Source: Amborella trichopoda (Eukaryota > Streptophyta > Magnoliopsida > Amborellales > Amborellaceae). Taken from it: 64,000 nucleotides of DNA. Of the stretch, positions 1 through 10,899 are shown piece by piece (the stretch's first letter is position 1; every line of letters starts with the position of its first letter). The notes beneath the pieces are model-generated. The model did no database searches, was not told the DNA's origin, and saw only the letters and a program-made list of their open reading frames with translations. The DNA lies in assembly GCF_000471905.2 (NCBI RefSeq), contig NW_006499827.1:26426-90425 (forward strand). Reading direction: 5' to 3'. The position numbers and the translations under genes are program-made.

Positions 1-537
1 ATGCATTCGGACTACCATAATGCAGTCCTCCATTACCGAAGCGTTGTGGCGCTAGAGGCTTCATTGTCAAAGCAAACTGTCGGAGCGCTGTGGATCAGAC
101 AAAGTACTGTCGAAGAGCACATTGGGACTGCCAGAGTGCGTTTTTACTGTGGAAAACAGGAGAGAGAAGGCTGTGTGAAAAGAAACAAAGGTACTTTAAT
201 TTTATTTAATGTTACTTTTGGGTTGGGGGGTTTTTGCGACAAAAGATAGTTTGGGGGGAAAAAAATGTATAAAAAAATTAAGTTGAGGGTAACTTGCATA
301 AATAATTCATTTTAAGATGTTTTTTGTAAAATCTCTTTATTTATATATATATAATATACACACGAGGGGATTACACAAAAGCGCTTGATGACATAATACT
401 TGTGTGGGTTTATGTACTCTAAAATGTCCATGTGCTTATTGTGGGAATAGATGCTTGGGATCTGTACCCTGAAATGCTCGAGTACTTGATATTTTGAAAG
501 GTATCTTGTGTTGATATTGTAATTAGTGATTCGATAC
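1..537. other. intergenic, no supported gene
   Basis: The first 180 bases are less AT-rich than what follows, and a frame is open from base 1 to 249 with no upstream context. Its translation matches no family I recognise, and the second half becomes low-complexity. It could be the tail of a truncated exon, but nothing supports that. The rest is AT-rich. Confidence 0.4.
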
Positions 538-832
538 TGGCGGTGGCAATGGGTTGGGTCTTGGCTTGTCGGATCAAACTTTAAAATTAAAAAAATATCT
601 ATTTTGTTAACTATATTTAAATATGTTTTATATATTGGGGCTTAAAAAATATTGTCCGACTCAGACCCCGAATAATGTCCAAGTCCAAAATTTCGACCCA
701 CACCTGACCAATCGGGTCCAATTTTTTGACCCATACCCCGACCCAGATCGGATCTACCTTTTGGGTCATGGGTCGGCTCTGGATCCATTACTACCCCTAT
801 TCGATACCATTGGGGGATCTCCTCAGAGATAA
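538..832. repeat. MITE-like element with GGGTC-rich ends (copy 1)
   Basis: The stretch begins with a GGTGGCAATGGGTTGGGTC-type end and finishes with GGATCCATTACTACCCC, roughly its inverted complement. The interior is AT-rich and holds many GACCC/GGGTC words. Related copies lie at about 24003-24187 and 27467-27760. It has no coding capacity. The short open frames across it are low-complexity. The element class is an inference. Confidence 0.45.
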
Positions 833-2454
833 TTTGGGGTTTACTCTTGGTCCTGTCATGGAGTATTACATCCTTGCACTTCTAATGAAGCCGAGTTTTG
901 GCACTTTTACATAGTATTACGAGAATTGACAAGGCCATCCCTAGAGTGGTTATTGAACGATCCTCCCTCAATGTTATCAAGTAGTGCAGACAACCTTCCT
1001 CTACCCCTTGGCAGCGGGTCCATACTAGGGATCGTATTAATAGGTGGCTCTGTTAAGGAGGCATCCTTTGTACATATCCACAGGTAGCGGAATGGAAGTG
1101 TTGATGTCATTACCATAGCTAGCAATTTGACGATTAATTGCCTAATTTTTCAGAAAATCGCCGAAGTTTTGGAAAACGTTTTACACGTCGGTTTTTTTAG
1201 AAGTTCGTAAAAAAAATATGTTTTTTTCATAATACAGTTAAAAACATGTTTTTTTTTAAGAATGAAAAAAATGGGACCAAAAAAACCTTTTCCTTTTTTA
1301 CTTGTAATTTTTTTTAGAAAGAGAAACAATGTTTTTCCAAATCTGTGTAATTTCTAAATGAACCTAATATTTCCACACAAAAAATCCGAAAATAGAAATT
1401 TTTATCCACGAAAATGAATGAACCTATTATTTCCAAATCTATGTAATTTCTAAATGTGCATTGTTAGGATTTAGGGTTTATTATCTTAGAGTTTATGCTA
1501 TGTTCTTCTTCTTCACAACCAGATTTTCAGATTGAAAGTATGATTTATTTATTTATTTATTTATTTTTTCTTTTTAACTTCAACATGATGCATATTTCAG
1601 TAGTTATTGTGCAAAGAAAATACTGTTTACATGCAAATCATTGTGTAAAAAAATATCGTATAGATGCAGAATACAAAAATCATATAGATGCAAAAACCAG
1701 ATTTCTGTGAACAGATATTCTTGTGGAAGCCATTGGATAACTAGGGATTTCTTCTGCCCTTTCAAATTTTGTTGTTTAGTGTTTCTTCTGTCATAGCCCC
1801 GTGAGTGATGAGTGATGGGAGCTGGGGCCACAACGAGAGTGTGAGGGATCTGTGAGAACAAAGACTGGTTCTAGCAAGACTATGGGGATTTGATCGAAAG
1901 GGGAATGGGAGAGCACGAAAAAGATGGGCGTAAGGTACGTATTTTGCTATTGCAACATCACTAATGAAAACCCATCTTCTCGCAGTGGTTAAGGCAGCTC
2001 TCTTTCTCTTGGTACGCCTTTTGCTGCTGCAACATCACTAATGAAAACCCATCTTCTCACAGTGGTTAATGGCTCTCTCTCGCCCACACTTATCTTGTTT
2101 TTTGCCATGCATTAACCATCGTTCCAATAACCAATAGCGCATATGTAATTGAAACGGCAGTTCGGATATCTAACCATGGTTAAATTAATTGACTTAATTA
2201 TATTAGTCTAATAAAGTTTTTATGGATGGATTAGTTATTGATGGCTTTAACATAATATTTATTTTTTAAAATTTCAAATTTTCTAACATTTTAACTTATT
2301 TGATTTTCTTACTCCAATTTTTTTAGCCTAGTCTAATATATTGGCAATACCTTTACATGAAGTATTTTTGCCCATCTGTACTTTTATCCGATTTTTTCAT
2401 CCGACTTTTTAAAATAAAAACGATTTTTTCCCGATTTTAAGGTACACCGATTTA
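833..2454. other. intergenic, AT-rich
   Basis: No gene is seen here. The stretch contains poly-T/poly-A tracts, an ATTT simple repeat near 1542-1568 and a 77-bp tandem duplication at 1934-2087, listed separately. Confidence 0.6.
1934..2087. repeat. tandem duplication, 77-bp period
   Basis: Two head-to-tail copies begin with GGTACG at 1934 and 2011. They share GCAACATCACTAATGAAAAC followed by CCATCTTCTC and differ at a few positions. It is noncoding. Confidence 0.8.
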
Positions 2455-2948
2455 GGAAAAATATCTCCATACCCAGTATTTTTAGGTTTCATTTCTTGAT
2501 AAATCCAAGGTTTCAAAATATATCTTCAAACACCCTAGCAAGTTTAAACCTATTTTTTAACCTAAACAAATGTGAAAAAGACATGCTCTTTCTAAACTCA
2601 ATCATTTTTCTCTCTTCACTTATATACCCCCAAACTTATCTCTTTCTGTTTCTTATTGTGTTTCTCACTCTCTCTCCTCGTGTGTTTTTCCAAACACCTT
2701 TCTCTCGTTCCTCCTGATAACCTCTCATTTCCATGAAGCCATTCTCTCACTCTCTAGAAATTTAGGAGAATGGCTTTTAGAAAATGAATGTCTTTTTAAA
2801 TTTGTTTGGCCTAAAAATACACATTTAAATTAGCTTAAGGGGATAGAAGAAATAAAATCTACAATTTTTATGGTTCAAGATAACTTTTAAAACATTTGGT
2901 TTATTGTGAAATGAAACTTAAAAATAAGAGATATGCAGATATTTTTCT
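2455..2948. mobile_element. MULE-type MITE (GGGAAAAT-end family)
   Basis: The left end, with GGAAAAATATCT and then TTTTTAGGTTTCATTTCTT, is mirrored by a right end reading GAAATGAAACTTAAAAATA and then AGATATTTTTCT. Both ends also share a near-terminal 'aaggtttcaaaat' type segment. Nine-base flanks ACCGATTTA (2446-2454) and ATCGATTTA (2949-2957) match at 8 of 9 positions, as expected for an aged Mutator-type target duplication. A better preserved relative lies at 20135-20648. No transposase is present. Confidence 0.6.
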
Positions 2949-2969
2949 ATCGATTTATTGAAAGTCCCC

Positions 2970-3138
2970 GCTAACTATGGTCATTACCAAGGGTGTAGCG
3001 GTGTGATGATTTTCTTTTACTTTCTTTGTTTCTCACATCTTTCTGTTTTTCTGTTTTCTTTCCTTTTGTTGTTTTGTTTTCGTTGTAATTCTTCAATCAA
3101 TCAATGAAAAGCCATTGTTAATCGTTCAAAAAAAAAAA
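2970..3138 (+). repeat. possible LINE 3' tail
   Basis: A T-rich stretch leads to TTCGTTGTAATTCTTCAATC, then AATCAATGAAAAGCC and an A10 tract ending near 3138. This resembles the 3' ends of plant non-LTR retrotransposons with a poly(A) tail. There is no coding part, so the call is tentative. Confidence 0.3.
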
Positions 3139-3489
3139 GGTACCATTGTAATTATTTTTACTTTTGAGATTTAATAACAAAGATTAGTAACCTTGTCAAA
3201 AAAAAAAAAAAAAATGCGTACTCGTAGAAAATTTAGGTGTCTTCTGTTATTTATTATAGATGCATAGGTTCCACACTCAAAGTTAATAATAGATGCAATG
3301 GTTCTACACCAAAAGTTCTTAAGTACTACATGGGGGCATAGTGACGAATTATTGCTAATAACATGAAATTATCGGATTTTTAGCAATACTCTAGGAAGGA
3401 GATATTGTCTGTGATATTATATTGTTGATATAAACTTATCCCGATAATTAAGAGCTTGTTGATAAAATAATCTTTTTGATAATACTTGC

Positions 3490-4687
3490 TTGATTTAAGG
3501 GAAAATTACATATATATCTGTTATAGTTTGTATTATTACGGAATAATTTATGTTATTATTTATTTGTTTTTTTTTTTTCATATCATAATGAAATTTTTTT
3601 AAAATTTTTTTTTTTACCCTTTTTCGGTTATTGAACAACCGAATTCAATGGATTTTTTGTTGTTCAACAACCGAAATCAGGTCAATTTCGATTTTTCATC
3701 AGGCCAATTTAGGTTTTTGAAAAACCGAACATTCAAAAATTTCGTTGTTGAAGAACTAAAATTTTCGGTTCTTTAAGAACGAAATTATTTTAATAGGTAC
3801 TCCCTTTTTTCGATTGTTAAACAACCAAATTCAATGAATTTTCCGTTGTTCAACAACCAAAATCCTCTATACCATTCTTTAACCGCGTTTTATTCTTCTT
3901 TTCCCTTTAAACTCTTCCCAATGTTTATCGGGTCATTGTAGAGAGAATGGATAAACATAGGGAAGAGTTTAAACCTTAAGGTATAGAGAAAGAACACATA
4001 AACACAAGGATAAACATAAGAGGGATAAATGTTTAAACCCTCATGAGAGAGAATGGATAAAGTTTAAACCCACCCAATGTAAGGTATAGAGAGAGAATGG
4101 ATAAACATATGATAGAGTTTAAAGGATAGTGTTTAAAGGCACCTAATGTTTATCCATTTTCTCTCTATAACTTAGATTGGCTGGGTTTAAACAGTTCCCT
4201 ACCTTTTAAACTCTCCCCTACGTTTATCTAAACTCTCCCCTATGTTTTTCGATTATCACTCTATATCTTACATTGGGTGGGTTTAAACTCTTCTTTATAG
4301 AGTTTAAAGGGAAAAGACGGATAAAGCGTGGGTGAAGAAGGATATAGAGAGGATTTATGTTGTTCAACAAGAGAAAATCCATTTAATTTCGTTATTCAAC
4401 AACCGCAAAAATGGGAGCACCTACGAAAAATAATTTCGGTCCTTGAAGAACCGAAAATTTAAAAATTTCAATTCTTCAACAACTGGTTTTTTCAAAAACC
4501 GAAATTGGCCTGATTAAAATCCATTGATTTCGGTTATTCAACAATCGAAAAGGATAAAATTGTTTTTTTTTTAATTTTCGTTATGACATGAAAAAAAACA
4601 GACAGATAGGTAATAACAGAAACTATTCGGTAGTTTTGTAATAACGCAAACTATACCAGATATGTATGTAATTTTCCCTTGATTTAA
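3490..4687. mobile_element. foldback (MULE-type) palindromic transposon
   Basis: The element spans 3499-4678 (1180 bp). Its ends GGGAAAATTACATA and TATGTAATTTTCCC are exact complements, and inverted similarity continues inward over most of both arms, with repeated GTTGTTCAACAACCGAAA-like words. It is flanked by perfect nine-base direct repeats TTGATTTAA at 3490-3498 and 4679-4687. A 9-bp duplication is the hallmark of Mutator-like elements. It contains no open frame of note, so it is non-autonomous. Transcribed, it would form a hairpin of several hundred base pairs. Confidence 0.85.
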
Positions 4688-4956
4688 ACCTAACAAAATT
4701 GATTTACCAATATAGAATGATTCATTATTGATTGTTAGGAATAAATCAATAATGAACTAAAAGGATTACAAAACCCCTCTTTTAATGGTAACCATGAATA
4801 ATAGCGAAGATTCAACCGTCCAAGATTATTTAGTTATTGCTTTTAAAATATTCATAGTAAATATATTTTTAATATTTGAAATTCCCGATAAATTACTAAT
4901 AAGTTTCCAACAAAATGGGCACACTCGATAATATCGTGATAAAGAAATATTGTCAA

Positions 4957-6503
4957 GGGAAATTATCACAAATATACCTTAATTTTAGTCTACTTAGAAA
5001 AAAAAAAACTCAACTTTCATAAACAGCTCTCATACCCTTTTTATTCAATTTTGGGAGTTTTTTTTAGAGTTTTTTTGTCTATTTAGAAAGAAAAAAACCT
5101 CGTGCACACCCTTTTTGTTCAATTTTGAGAGTTTTTTTTAGAATTTGTTTTTACCAAAATAACCTACCAGTACTTTAATTACGCAATTTTAATTACTGTA
5201 AACCCAAAGCCATGTAAACCCACCATGTTACCCTTGTTATACTTAAAAACTAACCCATGTTATACGACACTTACGGTAAATCATTTATATTTATTTCTTT
5301 CATCCCATTTTCTCTTTTGGTTTATATTTATCTCTTTCATCTGTCTTTCATCTCTCTAATTCTTTTTATGTTTATCTTTTTTTTATCTCTCCAATTCTTT
5401 TTAATATTTATCTCTTTTTTTTCTCTCTAATTCTTTGTTATCTATTCTTTCACTCTCCAAGGAGATTTGTATAACAACATGAGCGTACCTTACCCTCTTC
5501 TATAAAAACTCCATTCAACTCCATGTCTAATGAAAATTAGACCATTTATATTTATTTCTTTCGTCCCATTTTCTCTTTCGGTTTATATTTATCTATTTCA
5601 TCTGTTTTTCATCTTTCTAATTCTTTTTATATTTATCTTTTTTTTATCTATCTAATTCTTTTTAATATTCATCTCGTTTTTCTCTTTCTAATTTTTTTTT
5701 GTCTCTTCTTTCTCTCTCTAACTCTCTTTCTCTCTCCAAGGAGATTTGTATAATAACATGGGCGTACTTTACCCTCTCCTATAAAACCTCCCTTCAACTC
5801 CATGTCCTATGAAAATTAGACAGAGTCAAATTTGTATTGTGTTCGAATTGAATTTGTTGAGTTGATGGAATAAATAGAGAGAGAAAAAAGAGATAAATAT
5901 TAAAAACAATTAGAGAGAGAAAAAAAAGATAAACATAAAAAGAATTATGAAAAAGATAAATATTAAAAAGAATAAGAGAGAGCAAGAAGAAAGAGATAAA
6001 CATAAAAAGAATTATGAAAGAGATAAATATTAAAAAGAATTAGAGAGGGAAAAAAGAGATAAATATAAAATTAATTAGAGAGATGAAAAAAATAAATATA
6101 AACAAGAGAAAAAAGTTAGGGCATTTCAAGGGCTGTATAACATGGGTGGGCTTTTACGGTACTTAAAATGACATATAACATTGGTGGGTTTAGCTTAGTA
6201 CCATAATTGTGCTTCACGGTAGCTGAATTTTGCTTAGTACCATAATTGTGGTTTACGGTAGGTGGGTTTAGCTTAGTACCGTAACTGTGCTTGACGGCAA
6301 TACGAGTACTGTGAAGGTTATTTTTGTAAAAAAATTATCCAAAATTGAACAAAAAAGGTATGGGAACGCAAGTACCATGAAAATTATTTTGGTATAAATA
6401 AATAAAAAAGCCCAAAATTGAACAAAAATGGTGTAGAAAAATTTTAAAAAGTTGAAAGATTTTTTTTAAAACTAAAATTAAAATATATTTGTGATAATTT
6501 CTC
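4957..6503. mobile_element. second foldback element with long inverted arms
   Basis: The left end GGGAAATTATCACAAATATA and TTAATTTTAGT pairs with a right end reading ACTAAAATTAAAATATATTT and then GTGATAATTTCTC. Further inward, the left (T-rich, TTTATATTTATCTC-type) and right (A-rich, GAGATAAATATTAAAA-type) arms are again inverted copies. The left arm has an extra 261-bp direct duplication at 5281-5820. No clean target duplication was seen. It resembles its neighbour at 3499-4678 in end sequence and has no coding capacity. Confidence 0.7.
5281..5820. repeat. direct duplication, about 261-bp period
   Basis: Copies start at 5281 and 5542 with (T/C)CATTTATATTTATTTCTTTC and end with CCATGTC(T/C)(A/T)ATGAAAATTAGA. 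Both lie inside the left arm of the 4957-6503 foldback element. Confidence 0.75.
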
Positions 6504-8599
6504 TTAAAGTAACTATATGGTTTTACACTTCGAATACAATAATACTTAGACGTCGTTTAATAACTGTGAAAACAGGAAAAGTACGTGATTTTCCCACCTT
6601 TTGACCTGTTTGTTTGGGTGGCAGTTGTACCAAAATATTCATATGGCTTTCCCGTCATTCCCCATTGCAGGAAAAATTGAAAACCACCTAAATAGATGAT
6701 CTCTATCTCTAAATAGAGCCTATTATGGTAAATTCGTAACATATTGGAAAAATATAAATAATATATATAAATTGATGAATATTTATAAGATTGGATAATA
6801 ATTTTGTTCAATTCACTATGGAACTTTAATTATGATAAATTGACCAAGCCATGTGGAAATCGACAAGTTTTATGACCAAATTGTAGTATACTAAAACTTT
6901 ATTTTTATGGCTCTTTAGAGTGATCAATGAAAGTAAAATTGGAGAGTTTTTAAGGTCGATTTGCAATAAATTGATGAGTTATGAAACAAATAATTTCCCC
7001 ATGTAATTTACAGTAATTTTGGTAATTTACAACAACTTTCAACATTTTACTATTGAATAAAATGGTTTCCCATATAAAATTGACTACACCAATTTTTCAG
7101 GTAAGTTCTCAAATAAGAAAAACTAATTGGTCCAATTTTCCAGTTAAATTATCAAATTAGAAAAAGGGATTGCATCAACTTTTTCTAGTGTCGTCAGAAT
7201 CCCAAAATTCTCAAGGATTCTAGGTGAAATGGTAAAAAAATTGTCAAACAGGGCATTAGCGTCAAGATGAATCACAGATTCACAATACATCAATGCAAAA
7301 AATCGCTCTAAGCCGAGTATCATAACTGCATAAAAAGCTTTATAGCCAAAAACACTCCGCCCCATGTCTGATCCTAGCCCTATCAAGACTGCGCTAGGCA
7401 ATTAAAAAAAAAAAAGAGGGTCGGGCCGGGTGAAACTATGATGACTTTGGCCCAAGCCCAGCCCTACCCTCGGTCATGTTTGCTCGGCCCTAGCCTTACC
7501 CTCGGGCTACATTTTATGACTCTGGCCTTGATTTTCCCCTGCCGGGCCAACCGGCCCATTTACCGCTTGTGGAGGAAGACATTACATTGAAACCCACCGC
7601 TACTAATATTAAAAAAAACAAAACCAAAAAAAGAAAAAGAAACTGTAGGTATCGTTAGTTGATCCTAGTAAAAGCTACCGATACTTGGTAAAAAATAACA
7701 AGCAACCCAACCAAAGGGAAAAGATAGTAAGAAACAATCCTAGACAAAAAAAAAAAAGTAATTAACTATTTTTATCAAAAAAATGAAAATCATTTTAAAA
7801 AAAAAGCTTCATCAGGTAGGTATACTTAGACTCGCCAAGCACACCAAGCTCAAAATGTACCCGATGTGAAATTGGATGTCTATATTTATTTCATTGACCA
7901 AGCTCAAAATTTCAAAGAATATTTTTCAAACTTTGTGACACACTGAAGCTATCAGATTTTACATTGGATGGTTATAAGTAATTATGAACACCTAGTATCA
8001 AAAATAAATGGTCTCATTATATACAATTATTTGACATAAAAGTAAAGAGATACGGGAAAAAAATTTTCGGACACGATTTCTATGAGTTCATAGACTCTCT
8101 CACATGTAGAAAAAATAAATGGTCTCATTATATATAATCATTTGACATAAAAATAAAGAGAAAACGGAAAAAATTTTTAGACACGGGTTCTATGAGTCCA
8201 TAGACTCTCACATGAAGAAATGTGAGCCCCTTAAGCAAGGGCACATTATAAAAAGATAATAATAAGAAGAACCAAAATACCCTTAAAACGTATCATAAGT
8301 ATTTTGGTCGAAATTTTTTTTCCAAATTATTTGTTTCACATTTTGTTAGGTGTAGCTAGATTTTGCACCAACTTGAAAATTTTCATATAAATCCAATTTA
8401 TAAAAAAAATTATGAATTAAAATACTGAATATCATCATATATAATCATGACCATTCGTTTTCTTTCCCTCTAATCTTAACCATTGGAGATACTCGCCCAC
8501 TATTTTTGTGTCCACGTGATGTGTACACCGTACCATCCCATAAATTATATTAGAGCAATGATCTAATACAACGATTGTATCATAGTATAATGCAATGAC
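6504..8599. other. intergenic with repeat debris
   Basis: No gene is supported. At 7417-7565 there is a GGGCCGGG/GGCCC-rich patch with internal inverted words, probably a degenerate MITE. At about 8000-8215 there is a tandem duplication with a period near 111 bp, marked by AAATAAATGGTCTCATTATA. Confidence 0.55.
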
Positions 8600-9056
8600 A
8601 CTTCTAAAAAATTATGTTTGTGGCATTTTTATGACCCAAAAATTTGCACACACACTCTCTTCATCTCAATAATCAATCCCCCAAAAACAAAAAAAAGTTC
8701 AATTTGAATCTTAGATATGGTCAAAATGAGTCCCCTCCAAAAACGAATCTAGATCATTCATTTTGTAAATTTCAAGATCTTAGCCTTTATAAACTCAAAA
8801 TCATTTTTTTCTTTTTTAACATTTTTCATCTAATAATAATAAAGCCATTTAAAAAAATTGGAAATGAAAAAATCATTCTAAAGCTTAAATCTAAGCATCT
8901 CACCAAAATGAACGGCTTATGTTAATTGGGCTAAAAAAATACTTATTAAGTTGTGTTTTCAAAAAAAAAAAATTTGTGATTGTTCATTAAAATGAAAAGA
9001 ATGTATATGTCAAAATTTGAATCAAACAAAAAGCCATAAGATGGTTTTTTTAAGGT
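8600..9056. repeat. dispersed repeat, relative of 20680-21690
   Basis: This block aligns by eye with 20680-20785 plus 21173-21690. The shared words include TTTGTGGCATTTT, AATAATCAAT, GATATGGTCAAAATGA-like and AACTCAAAATCATTTTTT, followed by a shared GTTAATTGGGCTAAAA end. No protein is encoded, and the element type is unknown. Confidence 0.55.
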
Positions 9057-9394
9057 TGTTCCATCATATTACTATACAACCGTTCCATAAAATCATTGCC
9101 CATTATTTTGTGTTACTTTCCCTTCAATGGTTTGGAAAGCGGCAGCCCCTTAAATTCACATGTCGAAATGCAAGCCCCATTGATTTTACTACTATTTTTT
9201 TTTAGAAGAATTATTATTTACGTACCCGATTTTGGTGGAATTCATTTCCCAAATGGATAATTCTCTCCTTTGAACCCTAATTTGACGGGATTATAATCGA
9301 ATTTTATTTGATAATTCCTTGTAACGGAAGTTCTATCTTGATATGGATTTATTCCCGTTAATATAGGAGTTCATCTTGCTTAGGATTTGTCCTC

Positions 9395-9400
9395 TATAAA
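9395..9400 (+). promoter_or_regulatory. TATA box of the A20/AN1 gene
   Basis: CTCTATAAATT lies about 440 bp upstream of the ATG at 9841. A transcription start near 9425 would give a leader of about 415 nt. Plant A20/AN1 genes often carry a leader intron, and a plausible one runs from GT at 9596 to AG at 9786 or 9802. This is an inference from position and consensus only. Confidence 0.5.
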
Positions 9401-9840
9401 TTAAGGAAAGGATCTCCTTACTTCCAATTGAACGAAAATCGAGAAGGGAATCTACAGATCTATTCTCTGAGAGATCGAATTTCTTGGGTTTTCGAAGCTT
9501 TTGTTTTCCTCCAAGAATCATCGATCCTCTGTTTTCAAGCTTCTTGTTTGTGTTTTTATATCAAAGTATCTTCCACATTCAACCGATTCAGAAAGGTGAA
9601 TTCCTTTTGAAATCCCATAATTGCTCTCTGGTTTTTGAAGGTTTCTTGCGAGATTTCTCAAGGATTTCACTCTCAGAATTCAAGGATTTCTCATCTGTTT
9701 CGCCCTTCAATTTGAAGATTTATGCTCTGATATTCCTTTTCGCTCTTCAGTTCTGCAGATTTCCCATCAGTTGGTTGTTTTCTCAGGTTTCGATTCTTTT
9801 AGGCTTAAAAGCATAAGAAGGATCTGAAAGATTCACAACA

Positions 9841-10736
9841 ATGCCGGAGAAGAGTTGGGAAAGTTGCCGGCCCTCTGAAAACCCTCGCCTCTGCGCCAAC
9901 AACTGCGGTTTTTTTGGGAGCCCTGCAACTCTAAACCTATGTTCAAAGTGCTACAAAGACTACCGCCTCAAAGAGGAGCAAGCCGCCGCCGCAAAAGCCG
10001 CCGTCGAGAAGTCACTCGCCGGAAACAACCCCACTCCGGCGGCCGAGACTGAAATCCTGGCCAAAGATTGCCAAGACGCCGAAATTGATGGCTCCGCTCC
10101 TCTCCCTTCAAGGTTGTCTTCCTCGCCGGAATCTGATCCACCTAAGAACTCCGAAGATCGCCAATCCAAAATTGTCCGGCTAGGCGGCCCTGCTTCTCTG
10201 CCTTCGACGTCGTCTTCCTTGCCGGAGGCGAGTCGGGATCGAATCAGTGAAAGTGCAAGTTGCCACCCCTCTGAAAACGGCGGCCACTGCACTAACAACT
10301 GCGGTTTTTTTGGGAGCCCTGCAACCCTAAATCTATGCTCAAGGTGTTACAAAGACGTCCGCCTCAAAGAGGAGCAAGCGGCCGCCGCAAAAGCCACCGT
10401 CGAGAAGTCACTCGTCGAAACAACCCCTCTCCGGCGGCCGACTCTGAAAGCCCCGCCAAAGATTGCCAAGACCCGATAATTATCCGGCTAGATGGATCCG
10501 CTCCTCTCCCTTCGACGTCTTCCTTGCCGGAATCTGACCCACCTGAGAAACGCTGCTTCATCTGCAAGAAGAGGGTTAGGCTCTTTGGGTTTAGGTGCCA
10601 GTGCGGCAGCATCTTCTGTTCGGTCCACAGGTACCCCGAAACACACGACTGCGGCTTCGATTTCAAGAAGGTCGGCCGCGACGCCATTGCCAAAGCGAAC
10701 CCCTTGATCAAGGCCGATAAGCTAACCAGGATTTGA
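9841..10736 (+). pseudogene. SAP: A20/AN1 stress-associated protein, A20 duplicated, frameshifted before AN1
   Basis: Plant stress-associated proteins carry an A20 finger, which binds ubiquitin and in some members gives E3 activity, and a C-terminal AN1 finger. The frame from the ATG at 9841 runs to TAA at 10477-10479 (212 aa). It holds two A20 fingers, each C-x3-C-x11-C-x2-C with CGFFGSPATLNLCS(K/R)CYKD, at residues about 18-40 and 150-172. The AN1 finger (C-x2-C-x10-C-x-C-x4-C-x2-H-x5-H-x-C, with FGFRCQCG and HRYPETHDC) lies in another frame, ending at TGA 10734-10736. Comparing the two repeat copies places a one-base deletion at about 10417. Without it the frame would encode about 298 residues (A20-A20-AN1). 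Usual SAPs have one A20 and about 160-180 residues. Either the gene is broken, it makes a two-A20 protein lacking AN1, or the assembly has a one-base error. Confidence 0.88.
9862..10545 (+). repeat. in-frame 396-bp internal tandem duplication in the A20/AN1 gene
   Basis: Copies begin at 9862 and 10258 (AGTTGCC, then CCCTCTGAAAAC). The period is 396 bp, or 132 codons, so the duplication kept the frame. Each copy holds the A20 finger, the LKEEQAAAAKA linker and a serine/proline-rich tail. The second copy has lost one base in the run after GAGAAGTCACTCG. Confidence 0.85.
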
Positions 10737-10889
10737 TTTGAGGGAGGACGCCGTAATATGACGTCATTCAGCCGGATTATTGATAAGATTCCGGCGCGTG
10801 CAAGGGGATTTACGGACCGACGTGGAAAACGGGGGGAAAAGGCTTTCATGTGAATAAGATTTTCTTTTTTTTAAAGTGCAATGTAGGAA

Positions 10890-10895
10890 AATAAA
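10890..10895 (+). terminator. candidate polyadenylation signal of the A20/AN1 gene
   Basis: AATAAA lies about 155 bp after the AN1 stop codon. It is a near-upstream element by consensus only. Plant signals are loose, so this is tentative. Confidence 0.35.
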
Positions 10896-10899
10896 GAGA

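Noticed and set aside
1-249. Open frame of 82 residues at the window start
   Set aside because: No recognisable domain, no splice context, and low-complexity second half. Could be a truncated exon but unsupported.
10417-10500. An intron joining the A20 and AN1 frames
   Set aside because: No GT-AG pair there restores the frame convincingly, and comparison of the two repeat copies explains the shift by one missing base.
10364-10849. 161-residue minus-strand frame over the A20/AN1 gene
   Set aside because: It is the antisense shadow of GC-rich coding sequence with clear zinc-finger motifs on the plus strand.
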